Source of the DNA: an uncultured Eubacterium sp.
GTDB taxonomy: Bacteria > Bacillota > Clostridia > Lachnospirales > Lachnospiraceae
Reading direction: 5' to 3'
DNA length: 48,992 bases
NCBI GenBank assembly: GCA_900545725.1
Contig: URAI01000008.1
Location: 1-48,992, forward strand
Under the pieces are notes generated by a model. That model saw only the letters and a program-made list of their open reading frames with translations, was not told where the DNA came from and ran no database searches. Made by a program: the position numbers and the translations under genes. Numbering within the stretch: position 1 is the stretch's first letter; every line of letters begins with the position of its first letter. Below, piece by piece: positions 9,171-17,586 of this stretch.

Positions 9171-10670
9171 TTACTTATTGTTTACTAAATCAGTAACAAC
9201 AGCTCTCATTCCTCTTTCTCTGATATCAGCAATGTAAGCTGTGATTGCATCTTCAAGTCCTGCGACCTTAGTAAGATCCTCACCGCCAAAGAACTTAGTA
9301 TTGCTTAAGTAAGCATGTGTAAATTCAGCAGGTGACTTAGCTGAGTTATCTCTGAAGAAGTCAAGAACGCTCTTGTCATCACAGATATTGTACTCTTCAC
9401 CATTTCTGTTACCCTTTAATACAATACCACCATTAAATTCAGCTTCTGTCTGTGATGTATAGAAGCTCATTAATGCTGCAATAGAGAATGTTAAATACTT
9501 AGGAAGCTTATTAAACTTATTAACATATCCTAAGAATGAAGGTAAACATCTTGCTTCCCACTTAGATACTGAATTAAGTGAAATGCTAAGTAACTTGTGA
9601 TCTACGAATGGGTTAAGGAATCTGTCAATAACAGCCTTAGCAAATTCATCACAATCTTCTTTAGCAAGTGAAAGTGTAGGAATAACTTCATCATATAATG
9701 TTTCTTCCATATACTTTCTTATTGTAGCATCTTTCATTGAGTTTTCTACATTGTCATTACCTGCAAGGAATGATGCAAGTACGAAAGATGTATGAGAACC
9801 ATTAAGAATTCTAACCTTTCTTTCTTTATATGGATGATGATCCTTTGTAAATACAACATTTAAACCAGCTTCCTTAAATGGAAGTTCCTTCTCAAGCTGC
9901 TCTAATGGGAGATTAGAATCACTTTCAACAACCCAGAGACCGAATGTTTCAGCTCTGTCGATTAACTGATCTTCATATCCCCATTCCTTGCAAAGTTCTT
10001 CTGCATCATCTCTTGGATAACCAGGAACGATTCTATCTACCAATGTAGGACAGAATGAGCATGCTGTATTAACCCAGTCCTTGAATCCATCTTCTAATTT
10101 CCATAAGTCGATAAACTGCATAATGCACTTCTTAAGCTCAATACCATTATCTGCAATAAGTTCACATGGAAGTAAGATAAGTCCCTTATCTGCTGCTCCG
10201 TTAAACTTCTTATATCTTTCAAAAAGAAGCTTTGTAAGCTTACCTGGATAAGTCTTAGGAGGGCATGCATTAAAATCATCAGTCTCATCAAATACAATAC
10301 CTGCTTCTGTTGTATTGGAAACAATGAATCTAAGAGTCTCAGATGTGCCGTATTCCATGAACTTGTCATAGTCTTCAATAGCTGCAACAGCATCAACTAC
10401 AGATGTAATCTGACGAGTAATCTCCTTAGCCTGTCCATTTTCAAAACCTCTTAACTGAAGTGTATACTGACATTCCTGATCATGGAATCTTTCAAGTGTA
10501 CCGAATTCGATAGGCTTAACGATTACAACACCACCATTGAAATCTGTCTTTTCGTTAGTAACATCGAAGATATAATCAACGAATGCTCTAAGGAAGTTAC
10601 CTTCACCAAACTGCATAACCTTTACTGGTCTGTCAACTGCATGAGTAATACTCTTGTTTAATCTTTGCAT
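9171..10670 (-). CDS. uxaB: Tagaturonate reductase (altronate oxidoreductase)
   Basis: NAD-dependent reduction of tagaturonate to altronate, after UxaC. 499 residues of the mannitol dehydrogenase family: N-terminal Rossmann domain opening with VMQFGEGNFLRAFVDYIFD, and C-terminal domain with VRILNGSHTSFV, then RFLNPFVDHKLLSISLNSVSKW, which holds the catalytic Lys/His set of this family. GGAG precedes the ATG by 8 nt. It is the first gene of the minus-strand uxa operon, behind a promoter and operator at 10790-10837, with a leader of about 130 nt that contains an ATGGATA/TATCCAT stem (10741-10772). Confidence 0.95.
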   Translation of the reverse strand: MQRLNKSITHAVDRPVKVMQFGEGNFLRAFVDYIFDVTNEKTDFNGGVVIVKPIEFGTLERFHDQECQYTLQLRGFENGQAKEITRQITSVVDAVAAIEDYDKFMEYGTSETLRFIVSNTTEAGIVFDETDDFNACPPKTYPGKLTKLLFERYKKFNGAADKGLILLPCELIADNGIELKKCIMQFIDLWKLEDGFKDWVNTACSFCPTLVDRIVPGYPRDDAEELCKEWGYEDQLIDRAETFGLWVVESDSNLPLEQLEKELPFKEAGLNVVFTKDHHPYKERKVRILNGSHTSFVLASFLAGNDNVENSMKDATIRKYMEETLYDEVIPTLSLAKEDCDEFAKAVIDRFLNPFVDHKLLSISLNSVSKWEARCLPSFLGYVNKFNKLPKYLTFSIAALMSFYTSQTEAEFNGGIVLKGNRNGEEYNICDDKSVLDFFRDNSAKSPAEFTHAYLSNTKFFGGEDLTKVAGLEDAITAYIADIRERGMRAVVTDLVNNK

Positions 10671-10789
10671 TTTTAATCTCCTTTTTTTATAGAGGATTCA
10701 TCCCCTTAATTAACCAATATGTAACAATGGTATAAAAGCAATGGATACAAATTAAATCTTTCTGATATCCATCGTAATAAATAAGTGCA

Positions 10790-10803
10790 TGTAAGCGCTT
10801 ACA
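10790..10803. promoter_or_regulatory. Palindromic operator of the uxaB promoter; also fits the cre consensus
   Basis: TGTAAGCGCTTACA is a perfect 14-bp palindrome starting about 5 bp past the -10 box of the minus-strand promoter, so a bound protein would block initiation. It shares TGTAAG-N2-CTTACA with the site at 10961-10976, implying control by the adjacent LacI-family protein. With its central CG it also matches the catabolite-response-element pattern TGWAANCGNTNWCA, so CcpA may bind too. Confidence 0.8.
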
Positions 10804-10808
10804 AATAT

Positions 10809-10837
10809 AAAATATACTTAAATCATAAATTAGTCAA
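10809..10837 (-). promoter_or_regulatory. uxaB(-uxaA-kdgK) promoter
   Basis: Minus-strand TTGACT (10832-10837), 17-bp spacer, TATTTT (10809-10814). The operator begins just downstream, around the expected transcription start. Confidence 0.75.
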
Positions 10838-10919
10838 TCATTTTTTTATTTCTTTTTATAAATTAATTTATAAACCGTTCACCTGTAAAATATGAATTAA
10901 ATATTTTCTTACATCACAC

Positions 10920-10948
10920 TTGTTTTTATAATAATACCATTGTATAAT
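10920..10948 (+). promoter_or_regulatory. Promoter of the LacI-family gene and uxaC
   Basis: TTGTTT (10920-10925), 17-bp spacer, TATAAT (10943-10948). The second palindromic operator begins 12 bp downstream. A weaker alternative (TTACAC-18-TATACA, ending at 11018) lies closer to the gene. Confidence 0.65.
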
Positions 10949-10960
10949 AAAATTATCAAT

Positions 10961-10976
10961 ATGTAAGTACTTACAT
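10961..10976. promoter_or_regulatory. Second LacI-family operator (autoregulatory)
   Basis: ATGTAAGTACTTACAT, a perfect 16-bp palindrome just past the -10 box of the plus-strand promoter. It lacks the central CG of a cre site, so it is better explained by the local LacI-family regulator than by CcpA. Its position predicts autorepression and co-control of uxaC. Confidence 0.8.
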
Positions 10977-11032
10977 TTGACAATTTTATTACACTTTTAC
11001 TCTTAACCTGAGTATACAGAAATGGATTATTT

Positions 11033-12037
11033 ATGAACATATATGACGTATCAAAAAAGGCAGGCGTTTCAATTGCCACTGTATCAAGAGTTCTTAACGG
11101 AAAGGCCAATGTAAGTGACAAATCCAAATCAAGAGTTCTTAATGCTATGAAAGAATTAGATTATACACCTAATATTTTTGCAAGAGGATTAGGTCTTAAC
11201 ACAATGAAGACAATAGGAATAATGTGCAGTGATTCATCAGATGCCTACCTTGCCAATGCTGTTTACTATATAGAGCAGGAATTACGCAAGAATGGATATG
11301 ATTCACTATTATGCTGTACCGGACGGGATATTATAACCAAGAAAAAATATCTGGATCTGTTATTAAGCAAACGTGTTGATGGAATAATACTTGTCGGTTC
11401 CCAATTCGTTTTTAACGAACCCGGGGATGATTGCAGCTATATTACAGAAGCTTCCAAAGAACTTCCCATAATCCTTGTAAATGGTTTTATAAACAGTCCT
11501 GACATTTATTCCATATTATGTGATGACTATGCTGCTGTATATGAAGTCACCTCCTCTCTTATAGAGAATGGCAGACGTAATATTGTATATTTATATACAA
11601 GTACATCTTATAGCGGTCTTAATAAGCTTAACGGCTTTAAAGATGCTTTTAATTCACACAGCATTAATACAAGTCAGGAATATATGCATCTTTGTTCAAA
11701 AAACATTTCTGATGCACTTGATTATCTTAACTCAATGTATTATAAAGGACTTACAATTGATGCCGTGGTATCCTCGGATGATATACTCGCCGTCGGTGCC
11801 GTTAAATATGCACATGGGCATAATATTGCTATACCTGATAATATTGAAATCGTCGGTTATAACAACTCCGTAATCTCCAACTGTACAGAGCCGGAGCTTA
11901 CATCTATCGACAGCCAGGTCGAATTACTTTCAATGAAGGCTGTAGATACTTTAATGAAGGTTTTATGCGGTGACAGCGTATCTAACAAGAACACCGTTTC
12001 CGCTAAAATAATAAAACGCAATACAACTAAATTTTAA
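11033..12037 (+). CDS. LacI-family regulator of the galacturonate genes (UxaR-like)
   Basis: 334 residues. The N-terminal LacI helix-turn-helix is intact: NIYDVSKKAGVSIATVSRVLNG, then the hinge region with YTPNIFARGL. The remainder is a periplasmic-binding-protein-like effector domain (TIGIMCSDSSDAYLANAV, GIILVGS, DAVVSSDDILAVGAVKYA). The gene is divergent from uxaB and 19 bp ahead of uxaC, with two matching palindromes in the shared promoter region. It is therefore most likely the local repressor relieved by a hexuronate or pathway intermediate; the inducer is not visible. The ribosome binding site is weak (only a GGAT about 8 nt upstream), consistent with low expression. The LacI family call is secure; the target assignment is inference from context. 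Confidence 0.9.
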   Translation: MNIYDVSKKAGVSIATVSRVLNGKANVSDKSKSRVLNAMKELDYTPNIFARGLGLNTMKTIGIMCSDSSDAYLANAVYYIEQELRKNGYDSLLCCTGRDIITKKKYLDLLLSKRVDGIILVGSQFVFNEPGDDCSYITEASKELPIILVNGFINSPDIYSILCDDYAAVYEVTSSLIENGRRNIVYLYTSTSYSGLNKLNGFKDAFNSHSINTSQEYMHLCSKNISDALDYLNSMYYKGLTIDAVVSSDDILAVGAVKYAHGHNIAIPDNIEIVGYNNSVISNCTEPELTSIDSQVELLSMKAVDTLMKVLCGDSVSNKNTVSAKIIKRNTTKF

Positions 12038-12056
12038 TTTTAGGAGGACTAAAAGC

Positions 12057-13463
12057 ATGAAAAAATTCATGGACAAAGATTTTTTACTCTCAACACCATC
12101 TGCACAGCATTTATTCCACGACTATGCTGAAAAGATGCCAATTCTTGACTACCACTGTCATATCAACCCTAAGGAAATAGCAGAAGACAGAAAGTTTGAG
12201 AATATCACACAGGTATGGCTTGGCGGCGACCATTATAAGTGGCGTCAGATGAGAACTAACGGTGTTGATGAAAAGTACATCACAGGTGATGCATCCGACA
12301 GAGAAAAGTTCCAGAAGTGGGCTGAAACACTTGAGATGGCTATTGGTAACCCTCTTTACCACTGGAGCCACCTTGAACTTCAAAGATACTTCGGTTATAC
12401 AGGTATATTAAATGGCGATACTGCTGAAGAAGTATGGAATCTTTGCAATGCTAAGTTACAGGAAGATTCAATGTCAGTCCGTAACCTCATCAAACAGTCT
12501 AATGTTACATTAATCTGTACAACAGATGATCCTGTTGATTCACTTGAATGGCACAAGGTTCTTAAAGAAGATGATACATTTGATGTACAGGTTCTTCCAG
12601 CATGGAGACCTGACAAGGCTATGAACATTGAAAAGCCTGAATATCTTGATTACCTTGCTACATTATCTGATGTCAGCGGAGTTAAGGTTAATTCATTTGC
12701 TACATTAATGGACGCTTTAAGAAACAGAATGCAGTTCTTCGATTCAATGGGTTGTTCAGTTTCTGACCACGCTCTTGAATATGTAATGTACAAGCCATAT
12801 ACAAATGAAGAAATCGAAGCAATCTTTGCTAAGAGATTCTCTGGCGAGACAATTACAACCGAAGAGATGAACAAGTTCAAGACAGCATTCATGGTATCTG
12901 TTGGTAAGGAATATAACAAGCTTAACTGGGTAATGCAGTTACATTATGGTACTATCCGTGATAATAACACATTAAGATATAACCAGTTAGGACCAGATAC
13001 AGGTTATGACTGCATCAACACATATGACTGTTCAGCAGAGATGGCTCAGTTCCTTAATGCATTAAATGTTACAGATGAACTTCCAAAGACTATCATCTAC
13101 TCACTTAACCCATCTGTTAATGCTGCAATCGGAACAGTTCTTGGTTGTTTCCAGGATTCTAAGGCTGTTGGCAAGATTCAGCAGGGTTCTGCATGGTGGT
13201 TCAATGATCACAAGGTAGGTATGACTAACCAGATGACATCACTTGCTAACTTAAGTCTTCTTGGTAACTTCATCGGTATGCTTACAGATTCAAGAAGCTT
13301 CTTATCTTATACAAGACATGAATACTTCAGAAGAATTATGTGTGAACTTATCGGTGGCTGGGTAGAGAATGGTGAATATCCAGATGATGAAAAAGCACTT
13401 AAGAAGATTGTTGAAGGTATCTCATACAACAATGCTGTAAGATATTTCGGATTTAATCTTTAA
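12057..13463 (+). CDS. uxaC: Glucuronate/galacturonate isomerase
   Basis: First step: isomerises D-galacturonate to tagaturonate (and glucuronate to fructuronate). 468 residues, close to the E. coli length of about 470. Amidohydrolase-like fold: the N-terminal YHCHINPKEI supplies the metal-binding His pair; later landmarks are WRPDKA and DSRSFLSYTRHEYFRR near the C-terminus. AGGAGG lies 10 nt before the ATG, 20 nt after the LacI-family stop, so the two are cotranscribed. With UxaB, UxaA, KdgK and KdgA this completes galacturonate to pyruvate plus glyceraldehyde-3-phosphate. No uronate transporter or pectinase gene is in the window. Confidence 0.95.
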   Translation: MKKFMDKDFLLSTPSAQHLFHDYAEKMPILDYHCHINPKEIAEDRKFENITQVWLGGDHYKWRQMRTNGVDEKYITGDASDREKFQKWAETLEMAIGNPLYHWSHLELQRYFGYTGILNGDTAEEVWNLCNAKLQEDSMSVRNLIKQSNVTLICTTDDPVDSLEWHKVLKEDDTFDVQVLPAWRPDKAMNIEKPEYLDYLATLSDVSGVKVNSFATLMDALRNRMQFFDSMGCSVSDHALEYVMYKPYTNEEIEAIFAKRFSGETITTEEMNKFKTAFMVSVGKEYNKLNWVMQLHYGTIRDNNTLRYNQLGPDTGYDCINTYDCSAEMAQFLNALNVTDELPKTIIYSLNPSVNAAIGTVLGCFQDSKAVGKIQQGSAWWFNDHKVGMTNQMTSLANLSLLGNFIGMLTDSRSFLSYTRHEYFRRIMCELIGGWVENGEYPDDEKALKKIVEGISYNNAVRYFGFNL

Positions 13464-13560
13464 TTTACAGCTATATAACCAATATTATATAACTGAAAGT
13501 TAACACAATATTGATTATAGCACAAAATTAATATAAACATAGTTAATATTAATTTATCAA

Positions 13561-13652
13561 AAAGATGCTGCCGCACTAAGCTGATATATATAAGATATCA
13601 ATTGTTACAGACAATTTCCTATCTTATATATATCGTTAATGCGGCAGCATCT
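13561..13652. terminator. Large nested bidirectional terminator between uxaC and the yvyF-like gene
   Basis: AAGATGCTGCCGCA (13561-13574) pairs perfectly with TGCGGCAGCATCTT (13639-13652). Inside it, GATATATATAAGATA (13582-13596) pairs with TATCTTATATATATC (13619-13633), and AATTGT/ACAATT forms the tip. T-rich tracts flank both sides (TTTATTATATT on plus, TTTTTGATAAATT on minus). It sits between convergent genes. Confidence 0.85.
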
Positions 13653-13716
13653 TTATTATATTAATAAATTAATATATTAATTTATTATTTTATTAATTGG
13701 TAAATTATATGTCAAA

Positions 13717-14253
13717 TCATCTGCGTCCGGTCTTTTTATCATGATCTTCTTCTGTCCGGTTTAAGATATGCATCTTACCTGACATATCAACTTTCTTTGT
13801 AGGTCTCTCTCCCATATCAGAAGCAAGAAGAGCTTTGCCCAACTTCTTACTCATCTTCGCCATACATTCAGGACAATATCTTCCATATCTTATGTCTGCA
13901 CCACATGACTGACACTTTATATATACACCCGAACCATCAGGAATCTCAACTCTTCCCTGTCTTAAAAAATGATCTATAACATCTACGCTTACACCTGTCG
14001 CTTCAGATATTATAATTGCCGGCTGTGGTCCGTGTGAATCAAGATATTCACGCACAAGTCCAAAATCTGATAACTGTTTCTTTCCACATGTCGGACATTC
14101 AAACATCTCTCCATATATATATTTCATCTTGGTTCCACAATCAGGACAAAGCTTCGTCATCTCAAAAGTGTATTTTTGTGATATTCCACTCTTTGCCTCC
14201 CTTACATTGGCAAGGAACTTATTCCTGCGTTCTTCATCAAGCTTATTATTCAT
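13717..14253 (-). CDS. Flagellar-operon zinc-ribbon protein (YvyF/TIGR03826-like)
   Basis: 178 residues. Two zinc ribbons, CPDCGTKM with CPTCGKK (about 35-60) and CQSCGADI with CPEC (about 115-135), flank a helical segment (GPQPAIIISEATGVSV then IDHFLRQGRVEI) that resembles a winged-helix-like middle part. This order matches the YvyF family encoded in flagellar operons of Firmicutes, where it affects flagellar gene expression. The start is taken at MNNKLDEE (14253): AAAGGAG lies 8 nt before it, while the upstream GTG overlaps that site. It follows the PilZ gene by 26 bp. No structural flagellar genes are in the window, so the motility role is inferred from the family. Confidence 0.7.
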   Translation of the reverse strand: MNNKLDEERRNKFLANVREAKSGISQKYTFEMTKLCPDCGTKMKYIYGEMFECPTCGKKQLSDFGLVREYLDSHGPQPAIIISEATGVSVDVIDHFLRQGRVEIPDGSGVYIKCQSCGADIRYGRYCPECMAKMSKKLGKALLASDMGERPTKKVDMSGKMHILNRTEEDHDKKTGRR

Positions 14254-14279
14254 TCGAGTCACTCCTTTATATCGGCTGA

Positions 14280-14918
14280 TTATCTGCCCTTCTGTAAATA
14301 TTCTATCATCTCTCTTTGTTTATTACTCATATAACTGTCAAAATTATTACCGGTATGCATAAGCCTGCATCCATACAATACCCTGCCATTGCTATATGAT
14401 GCCTTCCTTACAACCATTCCTGATATGTTAATATCCTCGCTGTCATCAGTAAACATAACCCTGATTCCCGTATTAATTGTGTCAGAAATATCCTTATCAA
14501 GAATTACAGAAAATCCCGTCTTACTTACATCCCTTAACTTAGCTACTTCTATCTTAGTGTCATTACACATCTTAACAACACAATTAACCATTATATTAAG
14601 ACGAAATGCACCTCTTCTGTTATATTGAACCCCTTCTGAGGTCTCCGAAACTCTGTATATCTTCCTTGTATCAAATGTAATTGTCTGACATGTAACATTT
14701 TCCCATATAATAGGAAGTTCATTTTCATATCCGTATATTATACTTAACGATGTATCTGTGTTATCAAATCTGAACACTCTTCCATTCACACTTACCGGTG
14801 ATAATAATAAACCACTCTTGTTGCTCCCAAGTACTCTTCCATCAAATTCAAATAAATTATTCTTAATCTTTATCTTGTATTTAATATTCTCCCCATTATC
14901 CAATTCATTTAAATGCAT
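14280..14918 (-). CDS. PilZ-domain c-di-GMP receptor (YcgR-like)
   Basis: 212 residues. The N-terminal half (1-95) is a beta-rich YcgR_2/YcgR-N-like domain; the C-terminal half is a PilZ domain with the c-di-GMP-binding RxxxR motif in NRRGAFRLNI and the second motif DVSKTGF (D/N-x-S-x-x-G). Such proteins usually brake flagellar rotation or control surface behaviour when c-di-GMP is high. GAGGTGGATT precedes the ATG. It shares an operon with the flagellar YvyF-like gene and lies near a GGDEF/EAL locus, supporting a c-di-GMP/motility link. Confidence 0.85.
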   Translation of the reverse strand: MHLNELDNGENIKYKIKIKNNLFEFDGRVLGSNKSGLLLSPVSVNGRVFRFDNTDTSLSIIYGYENELPIIWENVTCQTITFDTRKIYRVSETSEGVQYNRRGAFRLNIMVNCVVKMCNDTKIEVAKLRDVSKTGFSVILDKDISDTINTGIRVMFTDDSEDINISGMVVRKASYSNGRVLYGCRLMHTGNNFDSYMSNKQREMIEYLQKGR

Positions 14919-15009
14919 AATCCACCTCTTACAACCTGGTATAAATCATTGGTCTTTAGAATTACACTTTTCCCACGTATAATATTAACATACTATTTCA
15001 AAATTTGCC

Positions 15010-15054
15010 ATAAAAAAACACTTTTTTACATACAAATATATGCAAAAAAGTGTT
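15010..15054 (-). terminator. Intrinsic terminator downstream of yebC
   Basis: AACACTTTTTT (15017-15027) pairs with AAAAAAGTGTT (15044-15054) around a short AT loop; on the minus strand a T7 run follows. Confidence 0.75.
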
Positions 15055-15085
15055 ATAATCTTAGAATTTAACTATATAATCAGAA

Positions 15086-15829
15086 TTATTCCTCATCATC
15101 ATCCGGTTCATTCCAGTTATGATATACATTCTGTACATCATCTTCATCATCCAGTAAAGATAAAATCTTATTCATGCTCTTAATATCTGCCTCATCTGTA
15201 AGGTCAACCCATGTCTGTGGAATCATAGTAACCTCTGCTGATGCAAATGTAATTCCCTCTTTTGTAAGAGCTTCATTAACATCATCGAAATCTTCTGGTG
15301 CTGTTGTTACTTCATAGCTGTCATCCTCTTCAGCAAAATCCTCAGCTCCGGCATCAAGTGCAAGCATCATAAGTTCATCAGCATCTTTATCACAGTCTTC
15401 CTTTGCAATAATAATCTGTCCCTTCTTATCAAACATAAATGATACACAACCAGGTGTTCCTACATTACCGTTACCCTTTGTAAATGCATTTCTAATATTA
15501 GATGCAGCTCTGTTACGGTTATCTGTAAGAGCTTCGACAATAATAGCCGTACCATTAGGGCCATATCCTTCATATGTAACTGCTTCAAGAGCAGCAGTAT
15601 CACTATTAGCAGCCTTCTTGATACTTCTTTCAATATTATCATTAGGCATATTATTAGCTTTAGCCTTAGCAACAACCTGTCTTAACTTACTATTGTTATT
15701 TATATCCGGGCCGCCCTCTTTAACCGCAACGAGGATTTCCTTTCCAAGTCTTGTGAAAATCTTGCCCTTAGCTGAATCGTTCTTTTCTTTTTTAGCCTTG
15801 ATATTGGCAAACTTTGAATGTCCTGACAT
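15086..15829 (-). CDS. yebC: YebC/PmpR-family protein
   Basis: 247 residues, full length. The N-terminus MSGHSKFANIKAKKEKND and the following GKIFTRLGKEI are family hallmarks, with the central YEGYGPNGTAIIVEALTDN and a strongly acidic C-terminal tail. Members are DNA-binding regulators, and some relieve ribosome stalling at proline stretches. It is monocistronic, with its own promoter (15910-15938) and terminator (15010-15054). Confidence 0.95.
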   Translation of the reverse strand: MSGHSKFANIKAKKEKNDSAKGKIFTRLGKEILVAVKEGGPDINNNSKLRQVVAKAKANNMPNDNIERSIKKAANSDTAALEAVTYEGYGPNGTAIIVEALTDNRNRAASNIRNAFTKGNGNVGTPGCVSFMFDKKGQIIIAKEDCDKDADELMMLALDAGAEDFAEEDDSYEVTTAPEDFDDVNEALTKEGITFASAEVTMIPQTWVDLTDEADIKSMNKILSLLDDEDDVQNVYHNWNEPDDDEE

Positions 15830-15909
15830 TATTTTAATCCGCAGCTAAATATATACTTAGCTTTTCCTTTCATATATTTTATCAAATGCTGTATAAAGCG
15901 CTAAAGATT

Positions 15910-15938
15910 ATTATATCACTAATAAAGTAATATTACAA
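15910..15938 (-). promoter_or_regulatory. yebC promoter
   Basis: Minus-strand TTGTAA (15933-15938), 17-bp spacer, TATAAT (15910-15915), about 80 bp upstream of the yebC start. Confidence 0.75.
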
Positions 15939-15955
15939 GTGTCATTGCAACTCAT

Positions 15956-16834
15956 TTACATTCCTGAATCAAGAAGCTGTTCAAATTCTTCCATCGGCAT
16001 AGGTCTGTAATATAAGAACCCCTGTGCCTTATTACACCCATAGCTTTTAAGAAGTTCTGCCTGTTCTTCTGTCTCAACACCCTCCGCAATCATATCAAGC
16101 CCAAGTTCGTTAATCATATTAATTATATTTCGTATTACAACCTGACTTTTTAGATTCTCAATATCATTAAGAAATAATCTGTCTATCTTAACTTCATCTA
16201 CAGGCTCTGTCTTTAACATATTAAGAGATGAATATCCTGCTCCAAAATCATCCATAACAAACTTAAATCCTCTATTCTGAAGCTGTGTTACCTTATCATA
16301 AAAATTCATCTCATCATCAATAAATATACTCTCTGTCACTTCTAATGGGACATAGCCTGCCGATATATCATATTCTCTTATAAAATTTTCAAGTATTTCG
16401 CTGAAATTGGTATGATACACGTGAACTCTTGATACGTTAAGGGATATAGGTACTATTCTTTTTCCATTCTTAATTCTGTCACCTATCTTCCTGATAACAT
16501 TATGCCATACAAATGTATCAACATCCACTATATGTCCACTTTTTTCAAGAACAGGTATAAATTTATCAGGATATATAAAACCTTCCGTCGGATGAATCCA
16601 TCTTATAAGAGCTTCGCCTCCAACTATTCTGCCATCTCTCATATCGACCTTAGGCTGGATATACACCTTAAGACAACCGGTTCTTAATGCATCTTCTATC
16701 TCATTTTCAATTCTGCGCTCATACATAAGCTCCTTACGCATATTATCATCATAAAAAGCATAATATGTGAAGACCTTTCCTTTAATCTTTTGTAAAGCCA
16801 TATCAGCATAATCACACATCAGGCTGACATCCAT
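15956..16834 (-). CDS. EAL c-di-GMP phosphodiesterase half of an interrupted GGDEF-EAL gene
   Basis: About 290 residues with an apparently intact EAL domain: GGEALIRW, SLNVSR, EVTES, MDDFGAGYSSL (paired catalytic Asp), KIDRLF, AEGVETEEQ and QGFLYYRPMP are all present, so phosphodiesterase activity is plausible. The ATG given has no ribosome binding site. The reading frame continues upstream without a shift through 23 codons (KIDAYELSCKAF and on) to a TGA at 16904-16906, and then into the GGDEF half in the same frame. The most economical view is one ancestral gene of about 455 codons (15956-17317) broken by a single nonsense mutation. Independent translation, readthrough or a sequencing error are alternatives. 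Confidence 0.7.
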   Translation of the reverse strand: MDVSLMCDYADMALQKIKGKVFTYYAFYDDNMRKELMYERRIENEIEDALRTGCLKVYIQPKVDMRDGRIVGGEALIRWIHPTEGFIYPDKFIPVLEKSGHIVDVDTFVWHNVIRKIGDRIKNGKRIVPISLNVSRVHVYHTNFSEILENFIREYDISAGYVPLEVTESIFIDDEMNFYDKVTQLQNRGFKFVMDDFGAGYSSLNMLKTEPVDEVKIDRLFLNDIENLKSQVVIRNIINMINELGLDMIAEGVETEEQAELLKSYGCNKAQGFLYYRPMPMEEFEQLLDSGM

Positions 16835-16903
16835 GTTAGTCTTAGCTATACATATCCCAAATGCCGGAAATGCCTTACAAGATAGCTCATATGCATCGAT
16901 TTT

Positions 16904-17317
16904 TCACTTAATCTCCGATGTAATATCTATCAGTTCCTGCCTGTCTTTAAATGGCACACACATAACAAATATATCTGCTCTTAAGTGCCCGACAACCGTA
17001 TCCTCTTTCTCATATTTTCTAAAACAGTCCGATATATATCGCAGCATATCATCTCCTGCTTCTCTTCCGCAAAACTCATTAACCGTCTTAAAGCTGTAAA
17101 TATCCATTCTGATAAGAGCATACGTCTTATCCTTATTATTATTCATTAATTCATTAGCTATACAAAAAAATGCCTTAAGCCCATAAAGATTCGTTAATGA
17201 AACCCTGTTCTTATCTGCATTTTCTATTGCCATCTTCTTTAATGAATATAAATAAAGTTCTTTCTTTCCGCTCTCCGACATCATCGGCGATGATTTCATA
17301 TCTATATCTTTCCCCAT
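16904..17317 (-). CDS. Degenerate GGDEF half of the interrupted GGDEF-EAL gene
   Basis: 137 residues. It aligns with the N-terminal part of a GGDEF domain: SLTNLYGLKAFF matches the usual D-x-LTGLYNR region, and RMDIYSFKTVNEFCGREAGDD matches D-x-F-K-x-N-D-x-x-G-x-x-x-G-D. The catalytic GGDEF signature is replaced by RADIF, so it cannot be an active cyclase and would be at most a regulatory GTP-binding domain. AGAGG lies 9 nt before the chosen ATG (17317); the upstream TTG is too close. The frame stops at TGA (16904-16906) and continues in frame into the EAL part. Confidence 0.7.
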   Translation of the reverse strand: MGKDIDMKSSPMMSESGKKELYLYSLKKMAIENADKNRVSLTNLYGLKAFFCIANELMNNNKDKTYALIRMDIYSFKTVNEFCGREAGDDMLRYISDCFRKYEKEDTVVGHLRADIFVMCVPFKDRQELIDITSEIK

Positions 17318-17586
17318 ATACCGCAACCTCTTTTCCCACCAGTAAAAAAGTCTCCCATAACCATATCAATTCCATCTGTCATTGCACGACTCTAAATATT
17401 TTTGTATTATTTTACCATATATTCACCCAAAATAAAAGTGATGATATATATTTCATACATATTTTCAAAAAATTCATATTATATATATCAGCATCTATAT
17501 TTTTAACGCCTGTCTGTACAAAGACATGCAGCGTAATATAATGTACAACAATATAATAAATTACATATTATAAATATCTTTCCAAT

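Noticed and set aside
16904..16906. UGA as selenocysteine codon in the GGDEF-EAL gene
   Set aside because: It is not at a catalytic position of either domain and no selenocysteine insertion hairpin is evident; a nonsense mutation is simpler.
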